Positions 51,201 to 55,474 of a DNA stretch of 64,000 nt are shown here, piece by piece. The stretch spans positions 1,448,501-1,512,500 of the forward strand of contig CM065321.1 of assembly GCA_033032175.1 (NCBI GenBank). Direction: 5' to 3'. The stretch's first letter is position 1. The number at the start of each line of letters is the position of its first letter. The stretch comes from Saturnia japonica (taxonomy: Eukaryota; Arthropoda; Insecta; Lepidoptera; Saturniidae). The position numbers were made by a program, and so were the translations under genes. The notes under the pieces are model-generated. The model saw only the letters and a list, made by a program, of their open reading frames with translations, had not been told where the DNA came from and made no database searches.

Positions 51201-54200
51201 CAAAGCCCTCAGACTATCTGGATCAAGGGTCTCGACATCCTCCACAACCTCGAAAACATCTGCCCCCTTTGGAGCCTCACCAGCAACTGTCTCACGTGTC
51301 AACTCTGCAGAGCAGCCGGGGTCTTGCTTCTTACCCCTCCCAGCAGTCGAAACTTTGCTCGGGGGTGTTTCCACCTCAAACACACCCGCTTCACCAGCTT
51401 TAAACGGCCGCTTTCTGGTGTCAACTGCCACAGTCTCCATACCGGAGCGTTCTCCCCAGTGCTTGATGGCAAATTTATCAAGCCTCAAGTCCTTGTCGAG
51501 CCTTATAAAAGGCGTTTCAATGTTCCTTATACGCGAAGCCAAGGTCGTATCGTCATGAGAATCAGCAGTCCGGTTACTTGCTAAGGTCGTCGTTTTCTTA
51601 CTACGCAAAACTTTGCCCCCCCCAGAGAACGCGGGGCAGCCCGAGCCAGGCTCGGAGAGGGATTCTCCTGCTCCTGAGGAGCTGGTACCCTCCTGGGGTA
51701 ATAACTTCTTTGGTTTTGCCTCCATCCTTATCTCCTTCTACCGTCAGTTTGCGGTACGCCTGCCGGGAACGGTATAAAAGCTACCGATCCCGCCAGCCGC
51801 TGTCCGGAACTGGGCCCTTGGGGCTCAAATTGAGCCCTCATCGGCCCCAGCCCGGTACTGGGTGCGCCGCGCACATGCCACACCCAGGAGCTTTTAATGG
51901 CCCTCCAGCCAGTACCCCTCCACAGTCCCCTCTGGTAATCAGAGGGATACCGGGAGTAGTTTGTCAGGTATCAGCCGCCGACCAGACTGGTCGACGTTGC
52001 CCGGGGTGCACCACGAGGAGGTTCCTGACACGCACCCCAGGCGAGGAACACCTAGCACAATATACAGCGATAACGGAACCAACTTCGTCGGAGCCAGTAA
52101 AGAGCTAGAAGAAGCAGTCAGGGGCTTGCAGAAGGAAGATCTCACCACCGCAGCAGAGAAGATGGGCATCCGGTGGAAATTCATACCACCTGGGGCTCCA
52201 AAAATGGGAGGTGCGTGGGAACGCCTAGTCCGTTCCATCAAAACTGCATTAGCGGCGACGTTAAAGGAAAGGTGTCCGCAAGAAGAGACCTTACACACTC
52301 TTCTTTTAGAAGCGGAACACATGGTAAACGCAAGACCGCTCGTCACCACGGAGGAAAATGAAGGTGAAGAGGCCCTGACTCCCAATCACTTCCTTATTGG
52401 GAGGTCCTGCGGGTCTCCACGGTTTGGAACCTTCACAGATGAAGACCTCATCGGGCGACGGACCTGGAAGGTGGCGCAGCGCATGGCCGACCATTTCTGG
52501 AGCAGGTGGCTAAAAGAATACCTACCCACCCTGCTTACCAGGAGGGTCGATGGACGAAACACAAAGGACCTGCAGTGTGGAGACACTGTCCTAATAATTG
52601 ACTCCACACTGCCACAAAACACATGGCCCCGGGGCGTCATTACTCAAACGCACCCTGGACCAGATGGCCGCATCCGAGTGATAGAGGTGCGCACCGCCGG
52701 CGGAACATTGAAGAGACCGAGCTCCAAAGTAGTGCTGCTGGTTCCTGCAACGAGCTACGAGCAACAGAATGACGGATCCAGGCAGACTACGACAGCGTCG
52801 CCATGACAGGAGATTGGTGCTGCGCACGAGGGGGAGGATGTTGGCGACAGAACAGTTGTTTTTCGTGTCTTAGGTTAGGGTATTATGTGTTATTATTATA
52901 TTTACGTGTTATATACTATGTGTTACGATAGAATAGATTAATATTGACAATATTATAGAAAAATGTAAGCGAATACGCTACATTACAAGTTGCATGTTAT
53001 ATGTTAAGATGTATATAAACGATTATGTATTGTGTGTCACATATGTGAAAATATAACTAACATAGAATAGATTAACATATAGAGTAAGCCAATAGAGTAA
53101 GTATATCGAATGTTATAGAGATTTTACGAGCGGAAAATAGTGATGTCGCCCGTAAATTTCATTGTTTTTGGCTTATGTACGGAATGTATACGTAATGTAT
53201 ATTATAAGTGAATATGTAATGGATAGGTAATTCAAAGAGGAACATTTTGATATATGATATGTGTACATAAGATATATAATGAGAGAAATATAAAGAGTTT
53301 AACAGGGCAACCAAAGCAAAAATTAAAGTTAAAACACGAAATAAACACGGAATAAAACGGGGCTCTCTTTACGGTCATTCCTCGAACCACTTAAGCTCGA
53401 AGAAGGGCCGTATTGGGCACGGTGCAATTCAACGAGTCTACAAGTACAAGCAACGAGTAACTACAAGAAGAAAGCTTTGGTCGTCCTGCGAACAATCAAC
53501 AAGATATCGACTTTCATTGAAGACCCGGCACCTCAAGCGGTCGTGCATTATTGCACCCCCCGGACCCCCTCACCGCTAACATCACGCCGCCCACTGGCAT
53601 CCGTACGGTGTCTACGAGACGGGCATCCGGCGCAACAAAACGCCCGTCCAAACCGGGGAAACGTCACACCTCCCCCCTCCCTCACGCAGAGCGGAAGTGA
53701 CGCGTACCCAACACATACTGTGACAGAAATGGGCTTGAACCTAAAGTTATATTACTCTTAGACAATGCCCCAGTACATCCAACCTCACTTGATACGCCCA
53801 GAGACTTAAAGTGTACGTAAAGTTCCTTCCACCAAACACTACGTCAATATTACAACCTAAAGACCAGGGAGCAATAGCAAACTTCAAAGCTTATTACCAT
53901 CGCTGCACTTTTAGCCAACTAATTCATGAAACTGACGGGGAAGGAAGACAGTCTATGCGAGAGTGGTGGAAGTCATACATCATTATGAAGTCTATTCACA
54001 ACATAGAAGAGGCTTGGAAGGAAGTTAAAATGAGTTGTATGAATGGGGTGTGGCGTAATCTTTGGCCAGATGTAGTGGAAGCACCTAGTAGAATTGTCAT
54101 GATGCAGAGACAAGTGCTTGAAGACATTGTTGCAATGATTGAGGGGTCTGAACTTGAAGATGTCATGGTAGAAGATCTAGTAGAAGAGAAGGTTTTATCT

Positions 54201-55095
54201 TAAGGGAAATACAAAATGCACTTTCAAAAATTTATTCAGGTTTGGACATATTGCAGAGTATAGACAATAATGATGACCGTGTCTTGACCATGTGTCAAAC
54301 AATTAAAAACAGATGTATTGCATAAAGTGTTCTTAGAATTAAAGTGATTGATTAAAATTACTTGTATTTTTTTATATTAAATTTTGACTATGTTTAATCA
54401 TAAACCTTGATATACGCGAATTTCAGTTAACGCGATTTTTTTTGGAATGTATCCCTCGTGTAAAGCGGAGTATTACTGTATTATGTACTAAATATTGAAG
54501 AAGTGAAAAATGCCAGAATCATAACAAGTTGCAATTGTCTGAAAATACTAACCAAAAAATTAATAAAGAAAATTGAATTACTTACTTCCATCTATTTGTA
54601 AAGGCTCTGTAAGATGTAGTCACAGGTAAAGCAAGTGGTACACCATCATTCAGTATCTGACATGTCACATACAAGTCGGAGCATCCTTCTTGATATAAAC
54701 CAGAGAATTTGAGCATTGGGTCGGATAGCAACTTATCATATTCAGGTTTTCCACGTTTTCCTTCAAGTGTTCCGCTGGAAGAATGAATATAGAGCTTTTT
54801 AAAACATAATAAGCTATTGATCATCTCAATATAACTATTCAACTGATCGGAATAAGGAGGAAGATTAGATCAGCATATTAACTTTTCTATGTTTATTTAT
54901 TACGGTGATACAATAAGCTAAGAACGGTATAATACATACTATTTGAGAAAACTACAAGAGAAACAAAACGAAAATAGTATTTTACATATTATGAATATTA
55001 ATGATAAAACAAAGGTGTACTCACATCTTTATCTCCACTTTGTGATCCAATGACGAACTGTACACATAATAAAATTTATCATCGATTTCGTTCAT
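18104..55095 (-). CDS. Vps34: Vps34 / PIK3C3: class III phosphatidylinositol 3-kinase catalytic subunit
   Basis: Makes PI3P from phosphatidylinositol on endosomes and phagophores, in complexes with Vps15 and Beclin 1. Eighteen coding exons (minus): 55025-55095, 54586-54774, 34798-34954, 32717-32854, 32072-32194, 31154-31249, 29346-29518, 27935-28002, 27539-27644, 25026-25132, 24326-24433, 23366-23474, 22902-23140, 21766-22193, 21215-21419, 20565-20778, 19330-19437, 18104-18227. Total 2763 nt, 920 aa (human 887), with frame closed at every junction. N-terminal C2 domain (about 25-230), helical PIK domain (about 285-480), variable linker, kinase domain (about 620-920). Kinase motifs: SALMP (647-651), ATP-binding Lys669 in [11 protein letters not shown], catalytic GDRHLDN (Asp776, Asn781), DFG at 794-796, and C-terminal helix FAQYWRK. 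All catalytic residues are present. Intron 2 is 19.6 kb because of a nest of transposons. The Drosophila orthologue is Pi3K59F. Confidence 0.96.
18338..18690 (+). repeat. Interspersed repeat with SINE-like features, copy 2
   Basis: An A-run at 18338-18349 precedes a block with GCCCGCCTGATGGTAATTGG. From 18481 come the ATAAC run and ATCACGCCTGTAT as at the window start, then TAGGGGGCGAG. Near 18665 GACCTGGGAATCGAACT is, inverted, close to a tRNA box B (GGTTCGANNCC). It may be a tRNA-derived SINE or a composite. Lies in Vps34 intron 17. Confidence 0.55.
19330..19437 (-). CDS. Vps34: Vps34 exon 17
   Basis: Acceptor TATCCAG|A, donor [28 protein letters not shown] and VKKVHDKF are near-identical to the family. 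Confidence 0.97.
19800..20183 (+). mobile_element. LINE fragment: C-terminal reverse transcriptase region
   Basis: One open frame with [29 protein letters not shown] and [17 protein letters not shown]. This is the post-thumb region of CR1/jockey-type LINE polymerases (family: LxYCxxVYGxxL...IQRVQNxxxR). Both ends are missing. Lies antisense in Vps34 intron 16. Confidence 0.75.
20565..20778 (-). CDS. Vps34: Vps34 exon 16 (catalytic and activation loops)
   Basis: Acceptor TATTAG|G, donor [19 protein letters not shown] is the catalytic loop, [20 protein letters not shown] the DFG and activation loop that sets lipid specificity. Confidence 0.98.
21215..21419 (-). CDS. Vps34: Vps34 exon 15
   Basis: Acceptor TTGAAG|GTG, donor TTAG|GTAAGT. 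Contains [13 protein letters not shown] and [13 protein letters not shown]. Confidence 0.97.
21766..22193 (-). CDS. Vps34: Vps34 exon 14 (kinase N-lobe)
   Basis: Acceptor CCACCAG|G, donor AAG|GTGCTT. Carries [31 protein letters not shown] and [16 protein letters not shown] with the ATP-binding Lys669. Confidence 0.97.
22194..22901. other. Vps34 intron 13, nothing recognised
   Basis: AT-rich intron without repeat ends or coding signature that I could identify. Confidence 0.45.
22902..23140 (-). CDS. Vps34: Vps34 exon 13
   Basis: Acceptor TTATCAG|C, donor AAAG|GTATCC. Contains [29 protein letters not shown] and [13 protein letters not shown]. Confidence 0.95.
23366..23474 (-). CDS. Vps34: Vps34 exon 12 (variable linker, NAGNAG acceptor)
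   Basis: Two tandem acceptors, GCAG|CAG|, three bases apart and both in frame, would include or drop one codon. Donor CC|GTAAGT. Polar sequence without domain match. Confidence 0.8.
24326..24433 (-). CDS. Vps34: Vps34 exon 11 (variable linker)
   Basis: Acceptor TTTCTAG|A, donor CAG|GTGAAT. Serine-rich low-conservation sequence; supported by splice sites and continuous phase. Confidence 0.8.
25026..25132 (-). CDS. Vps34: Vps34 exon 10
   Basis: Acceptor TTTCAG|A, donor [28 protein letters not shown] is the most conserved helical-domain motif. Confidence 0.96.
25221..25704. mobile_element. MITE with about 34-bp terminal inverted repeats
   Basis: The left end TATAATAGCGGCACGCTATG continues into ACGGCCGTTTTGAC. 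The right end at about 25668-25704 is its inverse with two mismatches. About 480 bp, no ORF. Lies in Vps34 intron 9; a single end of the family lies at 17612. Confidence 0.75.
25780..27538. other. Vps34 intron 9, left part
   Basis: Contains a fragment GCATCGTAGCCCACAAACGGTTGAACTGATTTTAATC (split here as GCATCGTAGCC and AACGGTTGAACTGATTTTAA), a motif common in insect repeat ends, and a GC-richer block at 26040-26620 without recognisable protein. No exon was needed or seen. Confidence 0.4.
27539..27644 (-). CDS. Vps34: Vps34 exon 9
   Basis: Acceptor TTGCAG|GGG, donor [29 protein letters not shown] matches the helical domain. Confidence 0.95.
27935..28002 (-). CDS. Vps34: Vps34 exon 8
   Basis: Acceptor GTTGCAG|A, donor CAG|GTAATT. 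A 68-nt exon with [19 protein letters not shown]. Confidence 0.94.
28872..29214 (+). repeat. Lepidopteran interspersed repeat
   Basis: Starts TAGCTGTGCCCCCGGCTGCG and CTCGCGTGGATTACAG, ends near ATCAAAATCGGTCGAACCGC then GGAGATTAGCC and a short ACAAACAGACA run. These start and end motifs are common in moth and butterfly genomes. Lies in Vps34 intron 7. Confidence 0.65.
29346..29518 (-). CDS. Vps34: Vps34 exon 7 (start of helical PIK domain)
   Basis: Acceptor GTGTAG|GAG; donor AG|GTCACT, a weak donor lacking the usual A at +3/+4. Contains [18 protein letters not shown] and EQDLLWKF. The middle is Ala/Pro-rich and divergent. Confidence 0.93.
30258..30449 (+). mobile_element. LINE 3' fragment (last about 60 codons of ORF2)
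   Basis: [20 protein letters not shown] and [15 protein letters not shown] match the C-terminal end common to a CR1/Daphne-like group of insect LINEs (FNxLP...FKxxVKxxLxxKxYYxxxDY). Lies in Vps34 intron 6; the upstream part is lost. Confidence 0.6.
31154..31249 (-). CDS. Vps34: Vps34 exon 6
   Basis: Acceptor TTTCACAG|C, donor [21 protein letters not shown] matches the conserved IVYYEKDGDE. Confidence 0.93.
31601..31780 (-). repeat. Lepidopteran interspersed repeat, inverse copy
   Basis: The inverse strand starts CTAGCTGTGCCTGCGACTTT and CCGCGTGG and ends AACCGTTTCGTAGATTA, the same start and end motifs as 28872-29214. Lies in Vps34 intron 5. Confidence 0.6.
32072..32194 (-). CDS. Vps34: Vps34 exon 5
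   Basis: Acceptor TTATAG|GTG, donor AAT|GTAAGT. Contains [20 protein letters not shown] and YMYLMVEFP, nearly invariant in the family. Confidence 0.96.
32717..32854 (-). CDS. Vps34: Vps34 exon 4
   Basis: Donor AAG|GTAAGT. The acceptor is AAAAAG|GGA with no pyrimidine tract, chosen because phase and homology ([12 protein letters not shown]) require it. Contains [16 protein letters not shown]. Confidence 0.88.
32855..34797. other. Vps34 intron 3, nothing recognised
   Basis: AT-rich, low complexity in places; no repeat ends, ORF or exon supported. Confidence 0.45.
34798..34954 (-). CDS. Vps34: Vps34 exon 3 (C2 domain)
   Basis: Acceptor TTTCTAG|T, donor CAG|GTAACA. Encodes [24 protein letters not shown] and [16 protein letters not shown]. 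It is 19.6 kb from exon 2. Confidence 0.95.
35425..35636 (+). repeat. Dispersed repeat, copy 2 (partner at 112-310)
   Basis: Same order of shared blocks as copy 1 (ATAGGCATAT, TTGTATTTACGTATCA, ACGCCAGC, GAGGTGTAGC). Lies in Vps34 intron 2, left of the Tigger insertion. Confidence 0.55.
36130..36940 (+). pseudogene. Tigger transposase, left half (DNA-binding domains and first catalytic Asp)
   Basis: A psq/CENP-B-type helix-turn-helix start ([20 protein letters not shown]), a CENP-B second domain ([14 protein letters not shown]) and the DDE domain start [10 protein letters not shown] with Asp 1. A frameshift lies near 36670; the next frame continues [15 protein letters not shown] and [15 protein letters not shown] further frameshift separates the likely true start ATG at 36092 ([11 protein letters not shown]) from this frame. 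Confidence 0.88.
36940..36944. repeat. Target-site duplication of element A, left
   Basis: CATAC, matched by 53714-53718 right of the 3' LTR. Confidence 0.85.
36945..37822 (+). repeat. Element A 5' LTR
   Basis: 878 bp, TG...CA ends. Contains AATAAA motifs and ends in a C-rich stretch. Differs from the 3' LTR at a few bases near 37428-37450 and 37770-37800, mainly in the C-run. Confidence 0.95.
37825..37842 (+). other. Element A primer binding site (tRNA-Tyr)
   Basis: TGGTCCTTCGAGCCGGAT starts 2 nt after the LTR. Its inverse, ending TCGAAGGACCA, is the 3' end of animal tRNA-Tyr. Confidence 0.75.
38022..39931 (+). pseudogene. Element A gag and protease, interrupted by a stop and by element B
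   Basis: One frame to 39866, 614 codons, with GTG first; no in-frame ATG precedes it and ATG 38011 lies in another frame. A coiled coil (about residues 15-50) and the BEL-type gag domain ([20 protein letters not shown], about 150-290) come first. Zinc knuckles follow ([30 protein letters not shown]). The protease carries its Asp in [12 protein letters not shown] (about 475). TAA at 39864-39866 stops the frame in the protease-RT linker. The frame then continues to the element B insertion at 39931. Confidence 0.9.
39927..39931. repeat. Target-site duplication of element B, left
   Basis: TTGAT, repeated at 46738-46742. Removing one copy and B restores the reading frame of A. Confidence 0.85.
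39932..40561 (+). repeat. Element B 5' LTR
   Basis: 630 bp, TGTTGCGGACAG start, CACAATA end. The open frame [10 protein letters not shown]... inside it is present in both LTRs and is not a gene. A direct repeat of GCGATCAGTTCGAGAAACAC occurs twice downstream of the TATA-like box. Confidence 0.95.
40300..40336 (+). promoter_or_regulatory. Element B LTR promoter (TATA-like plus initiator)
   Basis: AAATATAG at 40300 and the arthropod-type initiator TCAGTT at 40331, about 30 bp apart, set the probable U3/R boundary. The same pair lies at 46476 and 46507 in the 3' LTR. AATAAA at 40498 is a suitable poly(A) signal. Confidence 0.5.
40567..40586 (+). other. Element B primer binding site (imperfect tRNA-Tyr match)
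   Basis: TGGTCCTTCGGAAGCCGGAT shares its first 10 bases with the tRNA-Tyr complement seen in A, then has two extra bases before the AGCCGGAT match. Five bases separate it from the LTR. Confidence 0.5.
40670..41170 (+). pseudogene. Element B gag N-terminal part, ending at TAA
   Basis: ATG at 40670. Ser/Arg-rich start, then a charged coiled coil ([20 protein letters not shown], about residues 80-130) as in A. TAA at 41168-41170 is in the same frame as the following 1609-codon ORF, so this is probably a point mutation in one gag-pol frame, not a natural gene end. A programmed readthrough cannot be excluded. Confidence 0.75.
41249..46078 (+). CDS. Element B gag-pol polyprotein (gag, protease, RT, RNase H, integrase)
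   Basis: 1609-codon open frame, same frame as the upstream gag part. Gag domain ([20 protein letters not shown], about residues 10-180); knuckles [16 protein letters not shown] and [14 protein letters not shown] (about 225-275). Protease Asp in [16 protein letters not shown] (about 350). [16 protein letters not shown] and [14 protein letters not shown] (about 690-780). RNase [19 protein letters not shown] and [13 protein letters not shown]. Integrase: HHCC finger (H...HGN..., CAMCRVRK) and the D, D, E triad in [16 protein letters not shown] and [15 protein letters not shown]. All catalytic motifs are present. Retrotransposition machinery, not a host gene. Confidence 0.95.
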   Translation: MTHTHPPPRQAADLPVFTGAINEWLPFKAAMRDSTQLYRFSPIENIARLRNSLRGDARDAVAALLHTANNPDEYMRTLEQCFGRPEVIIDKALDDMRKLPRPGATASELNAFVVKLQNIVCVLLNLDKRSYLYNPMLAREVLEKLSPHLKSRWCDYAEENEGTTDPEVVVLSRFLMREASRALKHTYAPATASTATSRREVLKPAAPQVAARKRQNVFATVDTETEHLCPSCDKPHPLSRCPQYKALNVEQRWEHVKSKGVCFKCIDKRHRRVYCKGKPCSINSCRRPHHSSLHNDRPSDSEEQTQDNVTPSTSETVMAVATTIEPKQIILKICPVTISGPKGAVNTYALLDEGSTISLIDEDLAKDIGAHGPSHPLQLQGVNMGKEYTNSQIVQAKLYEPGGNKKHEFRARTIKGLRLREQTVSLSTLQHAHLRNLKVKQVCYEKARPRILIGTDHWEMIVSRELRVGKPNQPAASKTQLGWVVHRTAPHVIIGHSEALLHIYAPERNTGSEIRNESLHELVERQFKIDALGVAREPRISDADKRATRILDGTIQQRSEGYEVGLPWRRDDVVLPNSYNMALRRLHSIEKKMDRSTEFAVAYTSQIKNLFKKGYAVRCQGHEQTSNISWFLPHFAVFNPNKPGKLRVVFDAAARSGTTSLNDELLEGPDLLRSLQGILFRFREKPVAVTADIEEMFLRIRIREADQPAQQFLWRGNDRNKPPQKYKMRSLIFGAASSPFIAHSVRDRNAEKHARTHPDAFKAITQSHYMDDLVDSYDDEETAINTIREIQEVHAVAGFTLRGWSSNRASVLSGTPDELRARSPAQLGGHEQEKILGLYWNAATDELGFNTSMHRVPADVRARKRAPTKREALSAVMSIYDPLGLLSHYTIRAKIILQNLWRLQIGWDDEIPEEDASSFDDWLQQLEHVANLRLPRYYNLASTGIKELHILCDASEQAYATTAYWRTIYGDGYIDVALVAAKSKVAPRRVQTIPRLELQAAVIGARLSDTIRREHRINIVRTVYWTDSTTVVHWIRNDKRRYTPYVSHRLSEIAELTEAEQWRWLPTYCNVADDATRTSSAAITADERWFTGPSFLRCKENEWPAEPLGPQENSEEATVNHTVEQSQPDVLPDATRFSTYERLVRTVATMFAFADICRRQASRVEKRHLERAESMLLRQAQRESFGEDINKLKRGKTIPRSSRLYKLDPELDDDGTLHMRGRIGAANVPTSVKRPVILDGKHTIVRKLIAKQHRAAAHGNRERVINDLRQRYWILKLRPAVRSVERECAMCRVRKAVPRAPATGDLPAARLDPFHRPFTNCGVDYCGPMQVTIGRRREKRWIALFTCLTTRAIHLEIVGSLSTDSAIMALRRMAARRGWPALMYSDNATNFRGADTELRAAYAEWAPALRGEGLRHSVEWRYIPPGAPNQGGAWERLVRSVKTALAATLNERAPKEEVLQTALAEAEHSINARPLTHVSVDPRDPEAITPNHFLLGSSTGMPTTGTCDTADRRTWRATQALADHFWRRWVKEYLPTLVPRGNSANSTRPLNVGDLVVVVDSALPRNTWPRGIVMRTYTGPDGGVRSADVKTRSGVFRRPTTKLAVLRGE
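46096..46107 (+). other. Element B polypurine tract
   Basis: A G-rich run followed by GAGAAC directly before the 3' LTR. Confidence 0.75.
46108..46737 (+). repeat. Element B 3' LTR
   Basis: 630 bp, read base by base against the 5' LTR without a difference found. Confidence 0.95.
46738..46742. repeat. Target-site duplication of element B, right
   Basis: TTGAT; element A coding sequence resumes after it. Confidence 0.85.
46741..49333 (+). pseudogene. Element A reverse transcriptase, RNase H and integrase N-terminal part
   Basis: Resumes in the same frame after element B. RT has [14 protein letters not shown] (first Asp), a YMDDY box at about 47480 and a [10 protein letters not shown] thumb. 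RNase H has [16 protein letters not shown] and [12 protein letters not shown]. The integrase HHCC finger is present (H-N-H-GNY ... CQWCKVYR) followed by the first catalytic Asp in AVDYFGPM. It stops at TTRAV where LINE C is inserted. Confidence 0.93.
49334..52008 (-). mobile_element. R1-clade LINE C, ORF1 only, inserted in element A
   Basis: Opposite in orientation to A. Poly(A) tail seen as 20 T at 49334-49353. The 3' UTR (49354-49664) has the GGAGTTTTAGTGAGTAGGAG block typical of many R1-clade elements. ORF1 is intact, and the region 51726 to about 52008 is a GC-rich 5' UTR with short hairpins (CCCTCTG...CAGAGGG; GGGCTCAA-TTGAGCCC). There is no ORF2 between ORF1 and the 3' UTR. The 5' boundary is uncertain. 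A 10-bp sequence CACCACGAGG occurs at 49320-49329 and 52009-52018, but four bases separate the left copy from the tail. Confidence 0.85.
49665..51725 (-). CDS. LINE C ORF1 (gag-like nucleic-acid-binding protein)
   Basis: 686 codons, uninterrupted, ATG at 51723-51725. Disordered, charged N-terminal half with a coiled coil (about residues 190-255: [20 protein letters not shown]), Pro/Ala-rich middle, then an RNA-binding region and three CCHC knuckles near the C terminus: [28 protein letters not shown] and [13 protein letters not shown]. The knuckle spacing and the GGAAC ending are characteristic of R1/TRAS/SART ORF1. Such proteins coat LINE RNA in the particle and direct it to the target. No ORF2 follows. 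Confidence 0.9.
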   Translation of the reverse strand: MEAKPKKLLPQEGTSSSGAGESLSEPGSGCPAFSGGGKVLRSKKTTTLASNRTADSHDDTTLASRIRNIETPFIRLDKDLRLDKFAIKHWGERSGMETVAVDTRKRPFKAGEAGVFEVETPPSKVSTAGRGKKQDPGCSAELTRETVAGEAPKGADVFEVVEDVETLDPDSLRALAADKVSKILEISKKSTNLKGTYVRDLKEAARTLQEITATALTRTVTEETLLLRRETRKLREEVAELKADIAALRGKAQAAPLPPEPQPQLEPTSQMVEAMMGQMEVLERSLRVSFGEVISARLEAIEDRLLPAPVVRPALAADKKPASGPVASRLVKPAGPKPTVPAPKPSAKVARTADQSLGMEWVLPSTSAPVPDRTTADAEWSTVTRRRRRKAKKKSSCVAPTVAPKVATARSGNAPASKPKARFPRTPRTAAVQITLQPEAVAGGVSYAAAFLKAKDRVNLSDLGIEDLSLRTSATGSRILEIPGDRSSERADELAQKLQEALVEVATVTRPIRRVGVRLVGLEDSVSVDEVVAAAATKAGCDPALIKAGEIRAYGRGNGAIHLSLPVVAAKVLVESKRLLVGWSSALVRLLENKTFRCFRCLDVGHTRPLCSSDKDRGALCFRCGLAGHKAQQCTAEKLRCALCADAGRPAEHYMGGAACKPPTKAKSGAQPAAPGPGEGRAQTER
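52019..52806 (+). pseudogene. Element A integrase, C-terminal part
   Basis: After LINE C the frame resumes with RRFLTR, shifts near 52040, then has [12 protein letters not shown] (second Asp), [15 protein letters not shown] (catalytic Glu) and the C-terminal domain [19 protein letters not shown]. About 50 bp that should encode the stretch after TTRAV were not found, so the LINE insertion seems to have deleted target sequence. Stop at 52806. Confidence 0.88.
52828..52838 (+). other. Element A polypurine tract
   Basis: GAGGGGGAGGA directly before the 3' LTR start, the plus-strand primer site. Confidence 0.8.
52839..53713 (+). repeat. Element A 3' LTR
   Basis: 875 bp, TGTTGGCG...CCCAACA, aligned over its full length with the 5' LTR. 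Confidence 0.95.
53714..53718. repeat. Target-site duplication of element A, right
   Basis: CATAC; Tigger sequence resumes immediately after. Confidence 0.85.
53719..54203 (+). pseudogene. Tigger transposase, right half (second and third catalytic Asp)
   Basis: Begins exactly after the BEL/Pao target duplication. LLLDNAP (Asp 2, about 53750) and [16 protein letters not shown] (Asp 3, about 53860) are intact motifs of the Tigger DDD domain. The rest to the stop at 54203 is the ordinary C terminus. A frameshift lies between the two Asp motifs. Confidence 0.88.
54586..54774 (-). CDS. Vps34: Vps34 exon 2 (C2 domain start)
   Basis: Acceptor TTCCAG|C, donor GGAA|GTAAG. Contains [29 protein letters not shown] and SYRAFTNRW. 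Confidence 0.95.
55025..55095 (-). CDS. Vps34: Vps34 exon 1 (residues 1-24)
   Basis: ATG at 55093-55095; donor [28 protein letters not shown] matches the family's F-Y-IYS-LD start. Confidence 0.9.
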
Positions 55096-55474
55096 TTTAT
55101 TGCTTTACTTTTAACCATACCAAATAACTTTTAAGCACACGTTTACGCTACTGTAATTTCTGCACAGCTGTTTTTATAGTCCAATAACCAGAGGCAGCTG
55201 TTTTGCTGTGTTGTTTTGAAAAATTCAACTTCATTTCATGCAAACTAGTTGCCAGGGTTACCAACTCTTAAAAAAAATACCCCTAAGATTAAGATGAAAT
55301 AGCCCTAAATAACACTTAATTCAAAATTCTAAAGCCCCAAAAAACCTGTATTGTGTAGTTATTCAACATAACATACCATCACGCTTGTATACCCCGAAGG
55401 GTTAAAATTTATTTTTAATTAACATACGAATTTATACAATAGTTAATGGACATAACCACTCTGATAACTAATCT

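Larger units (their letters stand above)
36945..53713 (+). mobile_element. BEL/Pao LTR retrotransposon A
   Basis: Two near-identical LTRs (878 and 875 bp) starting TGTTGGCG and ending CCCAACA, with a 5-bp target duplication CATAC (36940-36944, 53714-53718). PBS, gag-pol and PPT are in normal order. The body was later hit by element B at 39931 and LINE C at 49333. LTR differences are few (about 1% by eye), so the insertion is fairly young even though it holds two younger insertions. It lies antisense to Vps34. Reading frame continues across the B insertion but has a stop at 39864-39866. Confidence 0.95.
35766..54478 (+). mobile_element. Tigger/pogo-family DNA transposon, split by the BEL/Pao insertion
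   Basis: The left end starts CAGTAATACCCCGCTTAGCG; the right end inverted reads CAGTAATACTCCGCTTTACA. TA lies on both outer sides (35764-35765, 54479-54480). Without the insert (36945-53718) the element is about 1.94 kb, a normal Tigger size. The insertion splits its transposase between the first and second catalytic Asp. It is the oldest layer of the nest. Confidence 0.92.

Noticed and set aside
50974..51558. 194-codon plus-strand ORF
   Set aside because: Antisense shadow of LINE C ORF1, which has clear zinc knuckles.
52173..52361. Short frames overlapping element A integrase
   Set aside because: Shadows of the integrase frame with its D and E motifs.
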